A stretch of 64,000 nt of DNA from Tetraselmis striata. Taxonomy: Eukaryota; Chlorophyta; Chlorodendrophyceae; Chlorodendrales; Chlorodendraceae. The first letter of the stretch is position 1. Every line of letters starts with the position of its first letter. Positions 20,919 to 31,195 of the stretch are shown in pieces. The DNA lies in the NCBI GenBank assembly GCA_006384855.1, contig VCJN01001523.1, positions 1 through 64,000 on the forward strand, written 5' to 3'. A program made the translations under genes and the position numbers. The notes beneath the pieces were generated by a model. The model saw nothing but the letters and a program-made list of their open reading frames with translations. It made no database searches and was not told the origin of the DNA.

Positions 20919-22278
20919 CCCGGGGCCTCAGCAAGCAGCCTCGAGAGCGGCGGCGGAGGTTACGGGTGTGTTGGGAGACAGGCAGGGTGCACAGCAGAGA
21001 TGCTACCAAAAGCTGAGACGCTTCTCCGCGTGAATATGTAGCGACTTTGTACGTGTAGCTCTACAGCCAGGGATGATTGAACGAGAACGCGAGCATGTGG
21101 CAGTGGGTGCTGCTGAGGGAGGTGCGGATACGCAGCGGGTCGCAACCTACTCAAAACCGGCGGCCCAGCCGACACACGCTTGTCGAGGGGGTTGGTTACA
21201 ACATGAGGACGAAGAGTGTCGCTTTGGCGGTCACTACGGGGACGAAAGAGGGAACAAATAAAAGCGTTTAAATGAAAGAATGCACGGACAGTACTGAGGG
21301 AGAGTGTATTCGCTTGCTTGTCGCGTCGCTCGCCCGAGGCGTGGCCGATGTCACCCGCTGGCACGCGCTGCTATGACGCTACTGCCATATACAATGACGA
21401 CAGTATCATTCCCAAATTAACAATGCAATATATATTTGTTAAAGGCCCTGATGCAATATTATTATCTCTATTTGTAAGGATGAATGCCTCATACATCGAC
21501 AACGAAATATTATGCACGATTCGTTGCGAACTTGTCAGAATCCTTATTTGCTTTTTTCGTCCCTACTGTTGATGGTCGTCCTGTTTGATGGTTCCTATCT
21601 CCATGATTCCGCTATAGATTCGTCTACATTTGACCTCTGATAGGCATAGCTGGTTCTCATTCGCAGTGTCATTCCTATAACCGCGTCGTCGTCACCCATT
21701 GGGTTGAACAGAATCCTGTGCGCCCCTCTCAAGATCCCGTCGACACGTGTCCAACGAGGACACAACTTTGCAGACACTTCAGGGTTCTCAACGCGGTGTG
21801 CAGGATACTCGGGGTGGTATATCAGATCGGCGTGCCCTCTCGACTCTCACCACCCGCTCCTTCCATTGTCATTCATTGCCCGTTCATTGAAGATACATGA
21901 CCCGCTGCTCGCTGTACAAAGCAAGAGAATGCCACCATGTCCCTGAGAATCTCAGCTTAAAATTACAAAATAAGACTCGGGAGCACCACACAGGTCATGG
22001 CGCATGGGCATGGTTGCGGCAAGGCGCGATAAGTTAGGCTGTTAACATGCAGAGGGGGCAGAGGGGGGGGGGGGGGGGGGGAGGGGGGGGGGTCCACAGT
22101 GCCATACACTGATGCCATGCATCGACAGTGCTGTCGGTACACAAGGAGATCTTCAGGTCCACATCCGCCGGTGGGTGCTGTATGATTGCGTGAACCCTGG
22201 CAGACCGCACAATACGGCCAATCCACCTCCGGTGTCCAGGCAGGACGGGGCTCCAGGCAGCCACTTTTTCTGACATGT
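20919..22278. other. Intergenic, no gene seen
   Basis: Upstream of the SET gene and downstream of NOL. It contains AGCGACT at 21040, two G-rich tracts (22063-22080 and 22083-22092) and a TGTAA signal for NOL on the minus strand near 21963. Short frames lack domains. Confidence 0.5.
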
Positions 22279-23886
22279 TCAGTCCTCCTTCACCCACCGG
22301 TTTTTTCGCAGGCCAAACAGCGCGCGCCCAAAGATTTGCGAGAAGGCCTGTCAATGCGGATGCGGTGGGTTAGCCTCACGGAGTGGTGGAGACATGCTGT
22401 ATAGGGGAGGGAGGGGGGGGGGGGGGGGGTTATTGGTGGGCGCACCTTGGGCTTGGTGAGGTACTGGATGTAGGTGGGCTGCGCCCCGCCGTTACCGTTG
22501 CCAGCGCTGCTGAGCACCTGCCGCATGCGCGGCACGAGGAAGGTGGCCACGTCCTCCGCGGGCTCCGCCAGGCAGTTGATAAACCACTTGGCCTGCGGCG
22601 TGTTTGCGCCCGACATGAGCAGCTCCGTGGTGACCATGCCGGGCGACAGGTTGTGCACCACCACCTTCTCCGCGCCCTGCGTCTTGAGCTCCGCCTGCAG
22701 CGACTTGCTGAACTGCTGCAGCCCGCGTTTGGTGGCGCCGTACGCGGCGAAGCGCGGCGTGGGGCTGCCGTCCGCGCCCGCGCCGTCCATGTTGAAGATG
22801 TGCCCGCCGCCGGGCTGCGCCTTCATCACGCGGATCGCCTCGCGGCAGCAAAGCATGACGCCCAGGACGTTGGTTTCCACGATAGAGGCCAGGTCAGAGT
22901 CGGCGGCGTCCGCCAGAGGGCCATAGTAGTAGGCATTGGTCCCTGGTGAAACAGAACATATATATTGGAATCACTTTGTAGCCAGAGCAGAACAAATACA
23001 CCAGAGGGCTTGGTCGCTACTAGCTCCATCGGGCTCTACCACTACCCTTTCAGAATCCACGCGCGAGGGGTGGAGTATGATCCTGTCGGTCGTCCGGTTT
23101 GATTCATGTGAAGTGGTGGAGTGGCAAGGGTTACCTGCGTTGTTCACCCAGATGTCCACCTGTCCGAAGCGCTGCGTCGCGAAATCCGCCAGCGCCGTCA
23201 CGTCCGAGCCCTTGGACACGTTGCAAGCCAGGCCAGCCACGCGGCCTGCCCCGTGCGCGGCGGCTAGCTCGCGCACCGTCTCTGCCACCCGGCTGGCGTC
23301 CCGCGAGGTGATGACCACACGGTCGCCGCGAGAAAGGAACTCCTCCGCCAGCGCGCGCCCGATGCCCTTCGTACTGCCGGTTATCAGAACGGTGTAGCCG
23401 CCGTCGGCGGCGGGGGGAGCCTCGGAGGACGCCGCGCGGCCCTGCTCCACCGCTTGAGCGAGCTGAAGCTGAGATTGCAGACCCAGGGGTGGCAAGGGGT
23501 CAGTCCACTAACGAGCCATGCAGGCGGACAGGCCAACGGGGTGTTTTGTTTTGTTTTTTGGTTGCCCTCATCGCGAGCAGTGGCAGGTCAAGCTCGCCAA
23601 GCGATGCTGGCTGCAGCAAGCCACGCCGCTTCGGGCGGCGGGGGGGGGGGGGGGGGGGGGGCGATGCGGCTCGCGATACTGGCGAGAGGGGACGCACCTT
23701 GCTTCGGCGGGTCACCACGGTCACCGAGGGTTCGCCACGGACCGCTTTTCGCCGCCCGGCCGCGGTGGGCAGTCGCGCGGGAATTGGGCCTGACGAAGGC
23801 CGGCAACGCCCCGCCCGTTTAGTCGCTGTTGCCGGATGGCTTGTGCCCTGGCCCAGCGTAGCGCGGCACGGCGCTGCGAAAGCCAT
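22279..23886 (-). CDS. NOL: Chlorophyll(ide) b reductase, NOL type (short-chain dehydrogenase)
   Basis: Four exons (23886-23698, 23468-23135, 22942-22446, 22347-22279) yield 362 residues with every junction in phase. Exon 1 (63 residues, basic, Ser/Ala/Pro-rich) is a transit peptide. The SDR core shows TGSTKGIG (93-100, NAD(P)H binding), VDIWVNNAG, NVLGVMLCCREAI, GGHIFNMDGAGADGSPTPRF, the catalytic YGATK (242-246) and VVVHNLSPGMVTTELLMSGA. The end, FGRALFGLRKNRWVKED, is the hallmark NOL tail. The enzyme reduces the 7-formyl group of chlorophyll b to 7-hydroxymethyl chlorophyll, the first step of chlorophyll b breakdown and LHC turnover, in the thylakoid or stroma. NOL usually works with NYC1, which is not in this window. 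Introns 1 and 3 each contain a sense-strand C tract close to the donor. Confidence 0.92.
22413..22429 (-). repeat. C tract (sense) in NOL intron 3
   Basis: 17 nt, starting 15 nt downstream of the donor at 22445. Confidence 0.95.
23640..23661 (-). repeat. C tract (sense) in NOL intron 1
   Basis: 22 nt, starting about 35 nt downstream of the donor at 23697. Confidence 0.95.
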
Positions 23887-24992
23887 GGCTACGCGCCCTA
23901 ATTGGTACCCGGGTAGTGATGCGCGGAAAACAGGGAAAGCGAAGTACTACGCAGGGCAGCTGAAGCCCAGGAGGGAGGACTGGTGCTCCTGATGTATGGT
24001 TGCCGAGGGCGGTCCGCCTCTCCCCCGCGCGAGCGGATCATATTGCGACAGCGCGGCTGCGCCATGATGGGTCGTCGTCCTCGAGCGCCAGCCCGCCTGC
24101 CGACACATCAGGTCCATACGAGTCGTACAGTACGAGACCAGTATCAGCACTGTTGGACCCAGGGTACCCCGGTACCCTGAATCCGCTTTTTCTCTCTGTG
24201 AAATCCGCATTTTTCAGTGCTGAACAGCTGGCTGCCGTACATGTGCCTAATTTGGGCCGTATGGCAAAAGTACGGCATTCAGTTGTTACCAAAGCGTGGC
24301 ACCAAGACATCTTTGCATTGGCATTCTTAGACGGAGAGGTGTCCGTCCTAATTGACACCTAGCAGGCTGATATAAATTGCCAGCCTCGGCTCCTTGTAAT
24401 TCAGTCATCTGCTTTTCCAGAAATATAATTCCGACTCACCCTTTCTCTCTCGTGACAGTGCCACTCAGCCATCACCACGGCGTCAGCGACTACCTTTCGT
24501 CCATCGCCCACGGCTCATAGCAGCCCTTTGCCTTCCCAGTTTGCATCTCGCTTGCTGGCACTCGACGTGATTCGACGCATGCATGCCGACTCTCGCCGAC
24601 TCTCTTTCCATCAGTGACAGTGCCACTCAGCCATCACTTCGACAATCTCCCTCCGACAAGCACAATATTAAAGCGAGGGCCTGCAAGACCACACAGCAGA
24701 CTGCGACGATACCTGTAGCGACTACATGCTCATTGTCATACTGTACACCGGAAGTTTCATACGTTCTCGTAACTAGCAGAGTCGCCAGATGGCAGTCAGA
24801 TCAGCAAAGTAAGCCAGGGAAGTGAAGACACAAGTACTGTGATTCGAGACGGCGCACTCCACAAATAAAACAGAGGTTTCAAGGGAGGTACCTGGTACGC
24901 AAGGGAGATTAGCCGAAAAGTTCGGAGGCTTACTTACACGGAAGGGCGGTGGACTTCCGGCAAAGAGTAGCACAATAGGGAGGGAGGCCGGG
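23887..24992. other. Intergenic with a 24-bp direct repeat
   Basis: No gene recognised. GTGACAGTGCCACTCAGCCA plus four further bases occurs identically at 24452-24475 and 24614-24637. A TATA-like GATATAAATT lies near 24369, and AGCGACTA at 24717. Confidence 0.5.
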
Positions 24993-25293
24993 TTGTGCGG
25001 GCGGCAGGAGACCAGCACAAAACTAACATGGTGGTTCCATCTAGCGGACGATGATGGTATAATAACATCCGTCGGGTACTGGGGTGACCGATGTTTTCTC
25101 CGAGGGCGGCACACAAAGTACTTCGGCATTTCAGTGCTAAAGCACCGATGGACAAGCCTGTTGGCGGGCGTGGCGCAGAGGCCGCCACGTCACATTTGCG
25201 TGGCGCAGAGGCCGCGGGCAGCCGGTGTTGACCCGCACACCCTAGGTTTAAGGGAGGGGAAGGATTCCCTAAGAACACCGCTCTAAACATTAC
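24993..25293 (-). repeat. Direct repeat A flanking the tyrosine-recombinase element
   Basis: About 300 bp that aligns with 28240-28557 in the same orientation, at roughly three-quarters identity by eye. Shared blocks include CATCTAGCGGACGATGATGG, CCGATGTTTTC, CCGAGGGCGGCA, AGTGCTAAAGCA, GGCCGCGGGCAGCC and GGTTTAAGGGAGG-like sequence. Confidence 0.75.
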
Positions 25294-25479
25294 AAAGCTA
25301 AGTAGGAAAGGGAGAATACCCACCTTGGTCTTCGTGACTGCGGAAGAGGCGGGGCGGCGCCCAACGGAGCGGGGGCGCTGCCGAGAAGGCTGCGAAGGAC
25401 TACTGTGGGAGCGAACGAGCCAAGCAGTAGCACGGCGGCGCGGATAGGAAGCTTAGTCGGATCGATGTAGATTGTTGAT

Positions 25480-26440
25480 TACCGCAGAACTGTGGGCCCA
25501 TCCGTGCCCCCTGGGTGGCGGATTGCTTGCGCCCGACGCCGCTCCCTCCCGTAAGGAGTGCGAGGTCTACACGAAGCCTTCCGGGGAGGGGGTGGGGGGG
25601 GGGGGGGGGGGGGGGGGGGAGCTTGATTGATCCGGCCGACGGCCCGCTTGAGCCAGTTGCCGAGGGTAGGGCGTTCCATGTAGGCGGGGCGGTGGGGTAG
25701 CAGCACCGTCGCCGGGAATAGAGCGCCCGGAATCGGTCGGTTGCTTGGTGGAGGGGGATGCCGGAACGCTGCATTGCGCGGTAGATGACGAAGCGGCGCA
25801 GAAAGGCTGTCCAAGTGGGCACGGCGGCGGCAGGGATTTGAACTAGGGGATTGAACCCGTCTCGACGATTGCGGTGTCCCGCCTTCTCACGGTTGACGAA
25901 GAAGTTTATGTTGTGGCTGTCGTCGGCCATGTCGTGGAGTCGGCAGGGACTCACCACGGGAGTATAACATAAACGTCGAGCTGATTGTTGCGTCGTTGTG
26001 AAGGGTGTTGCCGTAGTCGGTGCGTGGTGGGCGTGGGAAAGGTAGCATTGTCGAGGATGTCGGTGATGACGTCGGAATGCAGGGGCCAGGGCGCGCCGAA
26101 GCTCCTCGTTGGTCTTGAGCGGACGGATTTGAAGCGCGCGCTTCATTTCCATGGTGGTTGGACCGGTAGCTGGGGCGTCATTCCGACGGGTGTGACGCAT
26201 GACGGTGTTGATGACGGAGAGGTAGGGCTGCAGAGAGCATGTGCCGATGGTGCCCCGCTCCGCAATCCATGCGAGGTATTAGCGGACGGACATTGCCTGC
26301 TCAGTGTAGTCCATGGAAGATATCCCCTCCTGGTCGACGCAGAACTCAGCGAAGATGATTTTGCCGTCGTAGTTCAAGTAGGTGCTTGCCGTGAGTGGTG
26401 TAGTCAGGAGGCCGAGCACCTTCATTGGCGCCCCAGTCGT
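25480..26440 (-). pseudogene. Tyrosine recombinase remnant
   Basis: The N-terminal SAM-like core-binding region is recognisable: ASTYLNYDGKIIFAEFCVDQ, then an in-frame TAA, then YLAWIAERGTIGTCSLQPYL followed by SVINTVMRHTRRNDAPATGP. This order (xNYxGKxxxFxxFC, YLAWIxxRGTIxxSSLQPYLSxIN) is that of tyrosine recombinases encoded by algal DIRS and Crypton elements. Downstream the frame shifts several times, and the catalytic R-H-R-Y box is not readable with confidence. A 26-nt G tract (25594-25619) interrupts the 3' part. Confidence 0.6.
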
Positions 26441-27250
26441 CCGTGCCGCACATAGCTTCGATGCTGCCTCGCATGAGCTCGCTCCATGAGGCCTTCGCCT
26501 CGGCGTCTGCGATGAAGTACGTAGGGGTCTTTGTGGTGCGACGGACGCGCCGAAACCTGCCGTATGCCGCTGCATGGTTCGACGATGGCACTCGTGGGGT
26601 GGTGACGACGGGGCGCCATGAGTAGCGCGAAAGTGATGCCATAAAGGCAAGGTACGGTAGCCTATGACGTCGTAACGGGGGTCGCGCGGGTACTTACTTG
26701 GCCCTTCGGGCCGCCCACGAGAGGCCGTTGCGTGAGCGACGGGCAAAGAGGGATAGCGCTACATGTCGGGGTGGGCGCGCCCGAACGGAGAGTCGGTGTA
26801 GACTCGTGATGTAGAAGGACATACTGAAGCCGGAGGGGTTGACTCCGGCGATGAGGGTAGGGGACGGACGACGCCCCGGACATGCTGGTCAAACATTGTA
26901 GTATTAGTTAGCCATTTTTATTACATACTTAGTTAGCCATGAGTGAGGGAGTCGCACTCATGTTGACGACTGCGATACAACGTTGCTTGAAAACGCTCCT
27001 CAAAACGCAGTTGCATGGGGTCGGCACGGCGGATCACCCCATCATCCGGCCGTGTCGGCCGTCGGGGTCTCGGCCTTCGCCTTGCCCTTACCAGTGTCCT
27101 TGGTGACGTCCTTGGCGAAGGTGGTTCGTGACCTCGCCGTCTCGCGCGCCGGTCGCGCGTTCTTGAAACTGTCGCTGTTGCCGCCGCCGCCGTCCCGGTC
27201 GCGTACTCGCGTTTGTTGCGCCGGGGGCCGCCGCCACAGCGCTAGCGGGC

Positions 27251-28073
27251 TTACGACTTCGCAACGCTTGAGATTTTCGCATCATAGACGCGGTCCTTGT
27301 AGAGCTCGAGCAGCTCGGTGAACTCGGACGACCCTTGTTCTCGGTGCCGGCGCGGACGTAGATAGCGCTCCCGCACGACTTCGAGGGCGAAGGTGTCGCC
27401 GTGCATATGAGTGTCCCAGTGCTTGCGAGGGTAGGCCAAGCGGAACCGATGACCGTCGTCGACGGCCTCCATGCTGTAGACGACGGCCTCGAGCCGTGTC
27501 CGAAAGCAGGCGTAAATCCGTCGGTGACGCACGCCGTAGCCAAACAGCTTGCGCAACTCGACGGCCATGCCGGCGATGAAGGCCCCATAGCACGTGGCGT
27601 GGTAGTACTGACGTCCGCTGCCGGTTGATGACGAGGGACACCAAGCAGGTAATCGAGCACGCAGTCGAGGGCGAGGGGGGGGGGGGGGGGGGGCGGGCGT
27701 CGCCGCCTCCCGATCTCGAAGCTGGGCATAGCAGTAGCGACAGCGCTTTTTCAATCAAGGTAGTGGGGTTCGCTCGAGGGAGCGAAGGTCGCACGGACGT
27801 TCTGGTCCACATCAAATGTGCGGGACTCGTTCTCGCCCGGAATATGGCGTCCTCTTCGCCGGCGGCAGCCGGCGTCATATGAGTCTCTTGGGGAGCGAAG
27901 AATCTGGAGAGTTGCTCTTGGATGAGCCGTCTCATTTTCGCGTCTTCCGCCTCACGACGCCCCGCCTCGATGCGCGCTTGAGCAGTGGCTGATGTCTCGA
28001 CACCCCCGACAACCGCCGCCTTGTTATTGGCGTCGAGCGTCTTGAGGCCGGTGGGTGAGTTGCTGCCAAGCAT
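27251..28073 (-). pseudogene. Unassigned ORF1 of the YR element, frame-broken
   Basis: It begins MLGSNSPTGLKTLDANNKAA at 28073 with a short Glu/Arg-rich helix (IEAGRREAEDAKMRRLIQEQ), then passes a 19-nt G tract (27675-27693) where the frame changes. The other frame (27251-27754) reads on with YYHATCYGAFIAGMAVELRK and RLAYPRKHWDTHMHGDTFAL. No known domain was recognised. The position, first after the promoter-like repeat, suggests a gag-like product. Confidence 0.4.
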
Positions 28074-28239
28074 ATCATAGGGGTCGTCCGGGAGGGGGCC
28101 ACGCGGGGAAAATAGAGAGAGAAGAGCCTCATCAGTTTGAGCTGCTCATGAAGTAACAACGAGAGCGGAAAGGGGAAGATTTTGTACCGTTTTCCGGGCG
28201 GGCTGAGAACTATGGATGGCCCAAAACCGCGAGTTAGTG

Positions 28240-28557
28240 TTGCGCGGGCAGGAGGCCAGCACAAAACTAAGAGATGAGTAGCCCCATCTAGCGGACGATG
28301 ATGGTTATATAAGATCCGTGCGTTGGGCATGCTTGAGAGGCCGATGTTTTCGCCGAGGGCGGCATGCAAAGTACCGTACTGCGGCATTTAAGTGCTAAAG
28401 CATCGACGGAGCCTGCCCGGTGGGCGTGCATTATTGCTCTGTGGCCGCCACGTCAAATTGGCGTGGCGCCAAGGCCGCGGGCAGCCAGTGTCGACACCCG
28501 CATACCCTAGGGTTAAGGGAGGGAAGGAAACCCCAAGGACACAGCTCTAAACGTAAC
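28240..28557 (-). repeat. Direct repeat B with TATA-like box
   Basis: Copy of repeat A at the 5' end of the element. On the minus strand CTTATATAACC stands about 220 bp upstream of the ORF1 start at 28073, so the repeat probably carries the promoter. Confidence 0.7.
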
Positions 28558-29673
28558 TTTAGACTGACTACGGGTGCATTTCAAATGCAATGGCGACGGG
28601 ATCGGTCCGATATTGGTTGAGTTGAAGGTTTTTGGAGCCGGGCGACATCGATCCTTGGCTCGGAGCACCCTACTCTCACTTCCCCCGCTCCCACCCCCGA
28701 CCGCTCCCCGGCGCACTGCTCTGAGTTGCGCTCCTCCTTTGAGAAAAATCAAGACATAACTTTGTTTAGCTTGGCCATAGCTGCATATGCCGCTGCAGTG
28801 TCAAGTTCAGGCACATGATGAAGCGTCCATCATAGCATCCCTGGTCAAGCGGGAGCTATTGCGAGCGCCATGTGCTCGTCACGCTGATGCTTATTGTCGT
28901 CGGCGAGCAAAGCGGCTTACTGCTCTTGCTGACGCCCGATCCCAGCGCGCAAGCGCGCACGAGAGATATGAATGAGCTGCATCAAGGCCATTAGCGCAGT
29001 ATTTGATGTTGTATTGCAATTGTATTAGCGGTATTCAAAATTCTTGATATCCAACTCTTTCGAGAATTTTTGTATTATGGGGTATTTTGATGATTTGTCC
29101 AAGAATATAAAGCAAGGGGGTATTTATCCTCCGTGTGTCGTCTAATTATTGAAATTACAGACCGGTCCACTCAGTAAGCATAACTCGAAACATTCGTGTC
29201 AAAATCATTATTTTGGTACTCAACTGCATTGTATACAAGAATATACGAGTTATGTCGAATTCCAGAAGCCACAAAAATGTTAGATTTACGAAATATTAGT
29301 TACAATGTGCCCGTAATCTCCCAAGAGTATTTGTATGTGTACAAAGAAATGTTGACAATGAGTAATTGTGGAGTAGACATTATACCGGCGGCGGTATACC
29401 ATGACATCTACCGATGTTATATACATTGACTTTAAAACGACACGCCATTTACCAAATTGCGCGTCTACTGTTGTATATGCGCGCATCTGATTTACATGTA
29501 CAATTGTTTGATTAGGACCTCACAATCATAGTCTTATGCATTTAGCAGCAGCAACGCAATAGTAGTTCACTACTGCACTACAGTGCTACTCTCCCGATAT
29601 ATAGCCAATGTACATGATGTATTTATTAAATAATGTGCCTTCTCTCCCTCTGCACCTTCTCCCTCTCTCTCAT

Positions 29674-29705
<32 letters not shown>

Positions 29706-30203
29706 CTCCGGAGGTTCAAAACATGATAGTTGGAAAGAATAGGATGTCGACGGTATTTTGGATGTCGACGGTATTTTTTTCAATACAACACAATCTCGCA
29801 TTGACATCCACCCAATGGGCGTCATCAATACGTTTATACGTATGCTGCTTGTAATGCGTTCTTCATGCTGTGTCGGCGGCCGAACTTAGTCGCTATGTCA
29901 TAACAAAAGTGCTTAATATGTTATGCACTTATGTAATGCCAGCAGCATAAGTCCGGCACTACCGGAATGCCCAACCCTGGGTTGTGCAGCCCTCGTAATA
30001 TTTATTTCTTACCCAAACAAGATCATAAAATATGAATAATAGCGACCATTACATCATTGTGGGTACTGATGTGAAGTAATGCGCCGTAAGTAAATACTGA
30101 GTGCGGAGTGCCCCATCATCCCCATCAGCATCCGTACATACGTACATACCATACCGCGCACCGTATGTTACGGTATATACACCCCTAGCACAAATTTCTT
30201 CTT

Positions 30204-30236
<33 letters not shown>

Positions 30237-30639
30237 CCCAAAAACAAATCACACAACACGCGGGAATTCACGTTACGCGAGTTTATTACAGCAATGTTAT
30301 TGGACGCCGTTAAACCAACCGCAGGAACACTCCATAGTTCTCGGGTGCATCGTCCTAAATACTAACTGATTGAAAAGTTGAAATTGACATTTCGCCACCA
30401 TGGCAATTATTATTCCCGTGCGGCGCCCGCACCAGCGCGCAGTCGACGGCGAGTTCATACACGCGCGTTTTTCATTTTTCAATCGCTTACTCCCTCTCCC
30501 TCTTGGTGACACTAAAATATGATGGGGATTATGAATGTCGCAGTTCTCATTATACATACAATGCGAATAGTGCGTTACAATACATTATATTACAACTCAT
30601 ATCATTTATGGTGTACCGGCAGTATATCACTACTTATGC
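28558..30639. other. Gene-poor stretch
   Basis: No gene recognised. It contains a CT dinucleotide run (29680-29704), a small doublet GATGTCGACGGTATTTT (near 29743 and 29761), a 28-nt C tract (30206-30233) and TAGTCGCT at 29887. The base composition is visibly more AT-rich than the gene island. Confidence 0.5.
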
Positions 30640-30964
30640 CTATCTATCTTTCTATCTATCAATATATCAATCAATCTATCTATCTATCTATCTATCCATC
30701 CATCCATCCATCTATCTGCCTATCTACCTACCTATCCAACTATCTATCTCTACATATTATCTATCGATCTATCCACCTATCCCTCCCTGCCTCCCTCCAT
30801 CAATATATCTATCTACCTACATACCTACCTATCTATCTATCTGCCTATGCAATTGCTATCTATCTATCTATCGATATGTCGATATATCTACCTACCCATC
30901 CATCCATCCATCCATCCATGAATCCATCTATCTATCTATGTATCTATCCATCTGTCTGTCAGTC

Positions 30965-30997
<33 letters not shown>

Positions 30998-31121
30998 GTC
31001 AGTCAGTCCGTCTGTATGTCTGGCTTTCTGGCTGTTTGTGTCTATCTGTCCGTCTGTCTGCATGTCTGTATGTCTGTCGGCATGTATGTATGTATGTATG
31101 CCCGCATGTCTGTCTATATGT

Positions 31122-31185
<64 letters not shown>

Positions 31186-31195
31186 ATATATAACT
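30640..31195. repeat. Compound tetranucleotide and dinucleotide microsatellite
   Basis: About 550 bp in which the unit changes stepwise: CTAT, CATC, CTAC, again CTAT, CATC (30900-30920), CAGT (30958-30990), CTGT and TATG (31085-31100), CT (31125-31155) and TA (31155-31192). The Tyr/Leu/Ser/Ile-rich open frames across it are artefacts of the repeat. Confidence 0.95.

Larger units (their letters stand above)
24993..28557 (-). mobile_element. Decayed tyrosine-recombinase transposable element between direct repeats
   Basis: On the minus strand it reads: repeat B with a TATA-like box (28557-28240), a gag-like or unknown ORF (from 28073), an unassigned middle part, a tyrosine-recombinase remnant (about 26440-25480), then repeat A. 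YR elements with direct repeats include PAT-like DIRS retroelements. No reverse transcriptase or RNase H is visible in the 3.6 kb, so it is non-autonomous, internally deleted, or a YR-only (Crypton-like) unit. Several stops and frame changes show it is dead. Confidence 0.55.

Noticed and set aside
30640..31100. Possible CRISPR or satellite array
   Set aside because: There are no spaced unique spacers. It is a simple microsatellite in a eukaryotic genome.
30503..31193. Two ORFs of over 200 codons rich in Tyr-Leu-Ser-Ile
   Set aside because: Pure translation of the CTAT/CATC microsatellite in two frames.
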